The notes under the pieces were generated by a model that had not been told where the DNA came from, made no database searches, and worked only from the letters and a program-made list of their open reading frames with translations. DNA of 64,000 nucleotides, taken from positions 186,001-250,000 of the forward strand of contig NZ_WWCM01000007.1 of assembly GCF_009857915.1 (NCBI RefSeq), read 5' to 3'. Numbering within the stretch: the stretch's first letter is position 1; each line of letters begins with the position of its first letter. Shown piece after piece: positions 63,882 to 64,000 of this stretch. Origin of the DNA: Duganella qianjiadongensis (GTDB lineage: Bacteria > Pseudomonadota > Gammaproteobacteria > Burkholderiales > Burkholderiaceae_D). The position numbers were made by a program, and so were the translations under genes.

Positions 63882-64000
63882 CATTTCGTCTTCATGTTTT
63901 ACGAAATTTATTATTGAAAGTCAAATGAGGTTGACATTCAATATTAATCTGCAACAATTTCAATGTCTTTCAGAATTGTTGAAATTTTTCTCACAGAAGA
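63882..64000. other. Region upstream of rep, continuing past the window
   Basis: AT-rich, with a perfect inverted repeat CAACAATT (63952-63959) / AATTGTTG (63974-63981) and candidate promoter elements on both strands. No gene is seen before the window ends. Confidence 0.4.

Noticed and set aside
45577..64000. A self-transmissible conjugative element
   Set aside because: Only the relaxase and MobC are seen; no type IV secretion or coupling-protein genes are in this part, so it is described as mobilizable. The missing right end could change this.

Overview
The window reads as a piece of a betaproteobacterial chromosome, most likely Burkholderiales and probably Oxalobacteraceae-like (Massilia/Duganella/Janthinobacterium type). 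This rests on the GC-rich backbone, the run exbB-exbD-lpxK-trm112-kdsB-adk next to xseA and sodB, a DUF4148-like protein and a Burkholderiales-type glucokinase. The genus is an inference. Two very different parts meet at about 45.6 kb.

Positions 1-42.8 kb are GC-rich backbone. In order: a DODA-type dioxygenase; a cobalamin riboswitch controlling btuB-btuF; dsbA; a minus-strand efflux operon (outer-membrane factor, MarR, FUSC pump, DUF1656, HlyD); a divergent MFS/TetR pair; sodB; a divergent LacI regulator and glucokinase-family gene; xseA; a 0.9-kb non-coding block of DnaA-box-like repeats; exbB-exbD-lpxK-trm112-kdsB; adk; hppA; an SDR dehydrogenase; ggt; a patatin lipase; a 1650-residue hybrid sensor kinase with a separate response regulator; and a CoA-ligase/monooxygenase-reductase/MarR/hydratase/dehydrogenase/RidA cluster that fits aerobic 2-aminobenzoyl-CoA catabolism. 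A lower-GC pair follows: a methyltransferase behind a G11 tract, and a GH43-like protein.

From 45,577 to the right edge lies an AT-rich integrated mobilizable element. Its left end is a 49-bp 3' fragment of tRNA-Arg(CCT), followed by a tyrosine integrase. The element carries a probable RloC/PrrC-like anticodon nuclease, a MOB_HEN (ColE1-like) relaxase, MobC, two XRE regulators, an orphan DNA methyltransferase, a spore-coat-U-domain protein and a ColE2-type replication initiator with a probable antisense RNA. Its right end, where the intact tRNA gene should lie, is outside the window.

The most unusual content is a family of proteins made of 23-residue repeats with the core HREDGPA. Seven are packed head to tail between mobC and the relaxase. 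Every junction in this nine-gene operon is a 4-bp stop/start overlap. The conserved C-terminal RGKI tail of each repeat gene encodes the Shine-Dalgarno of the next gene. Three more members and one decayed C-terminal remnant lie elsewhere in the element, giving about 36 repeat units in 10 kb. A second signal is a palindrome with core AAATTCATATGAATTT found at three places: the XRE gene, a gene of unknown function and the nuclease. This suggests one repressor controls all three.
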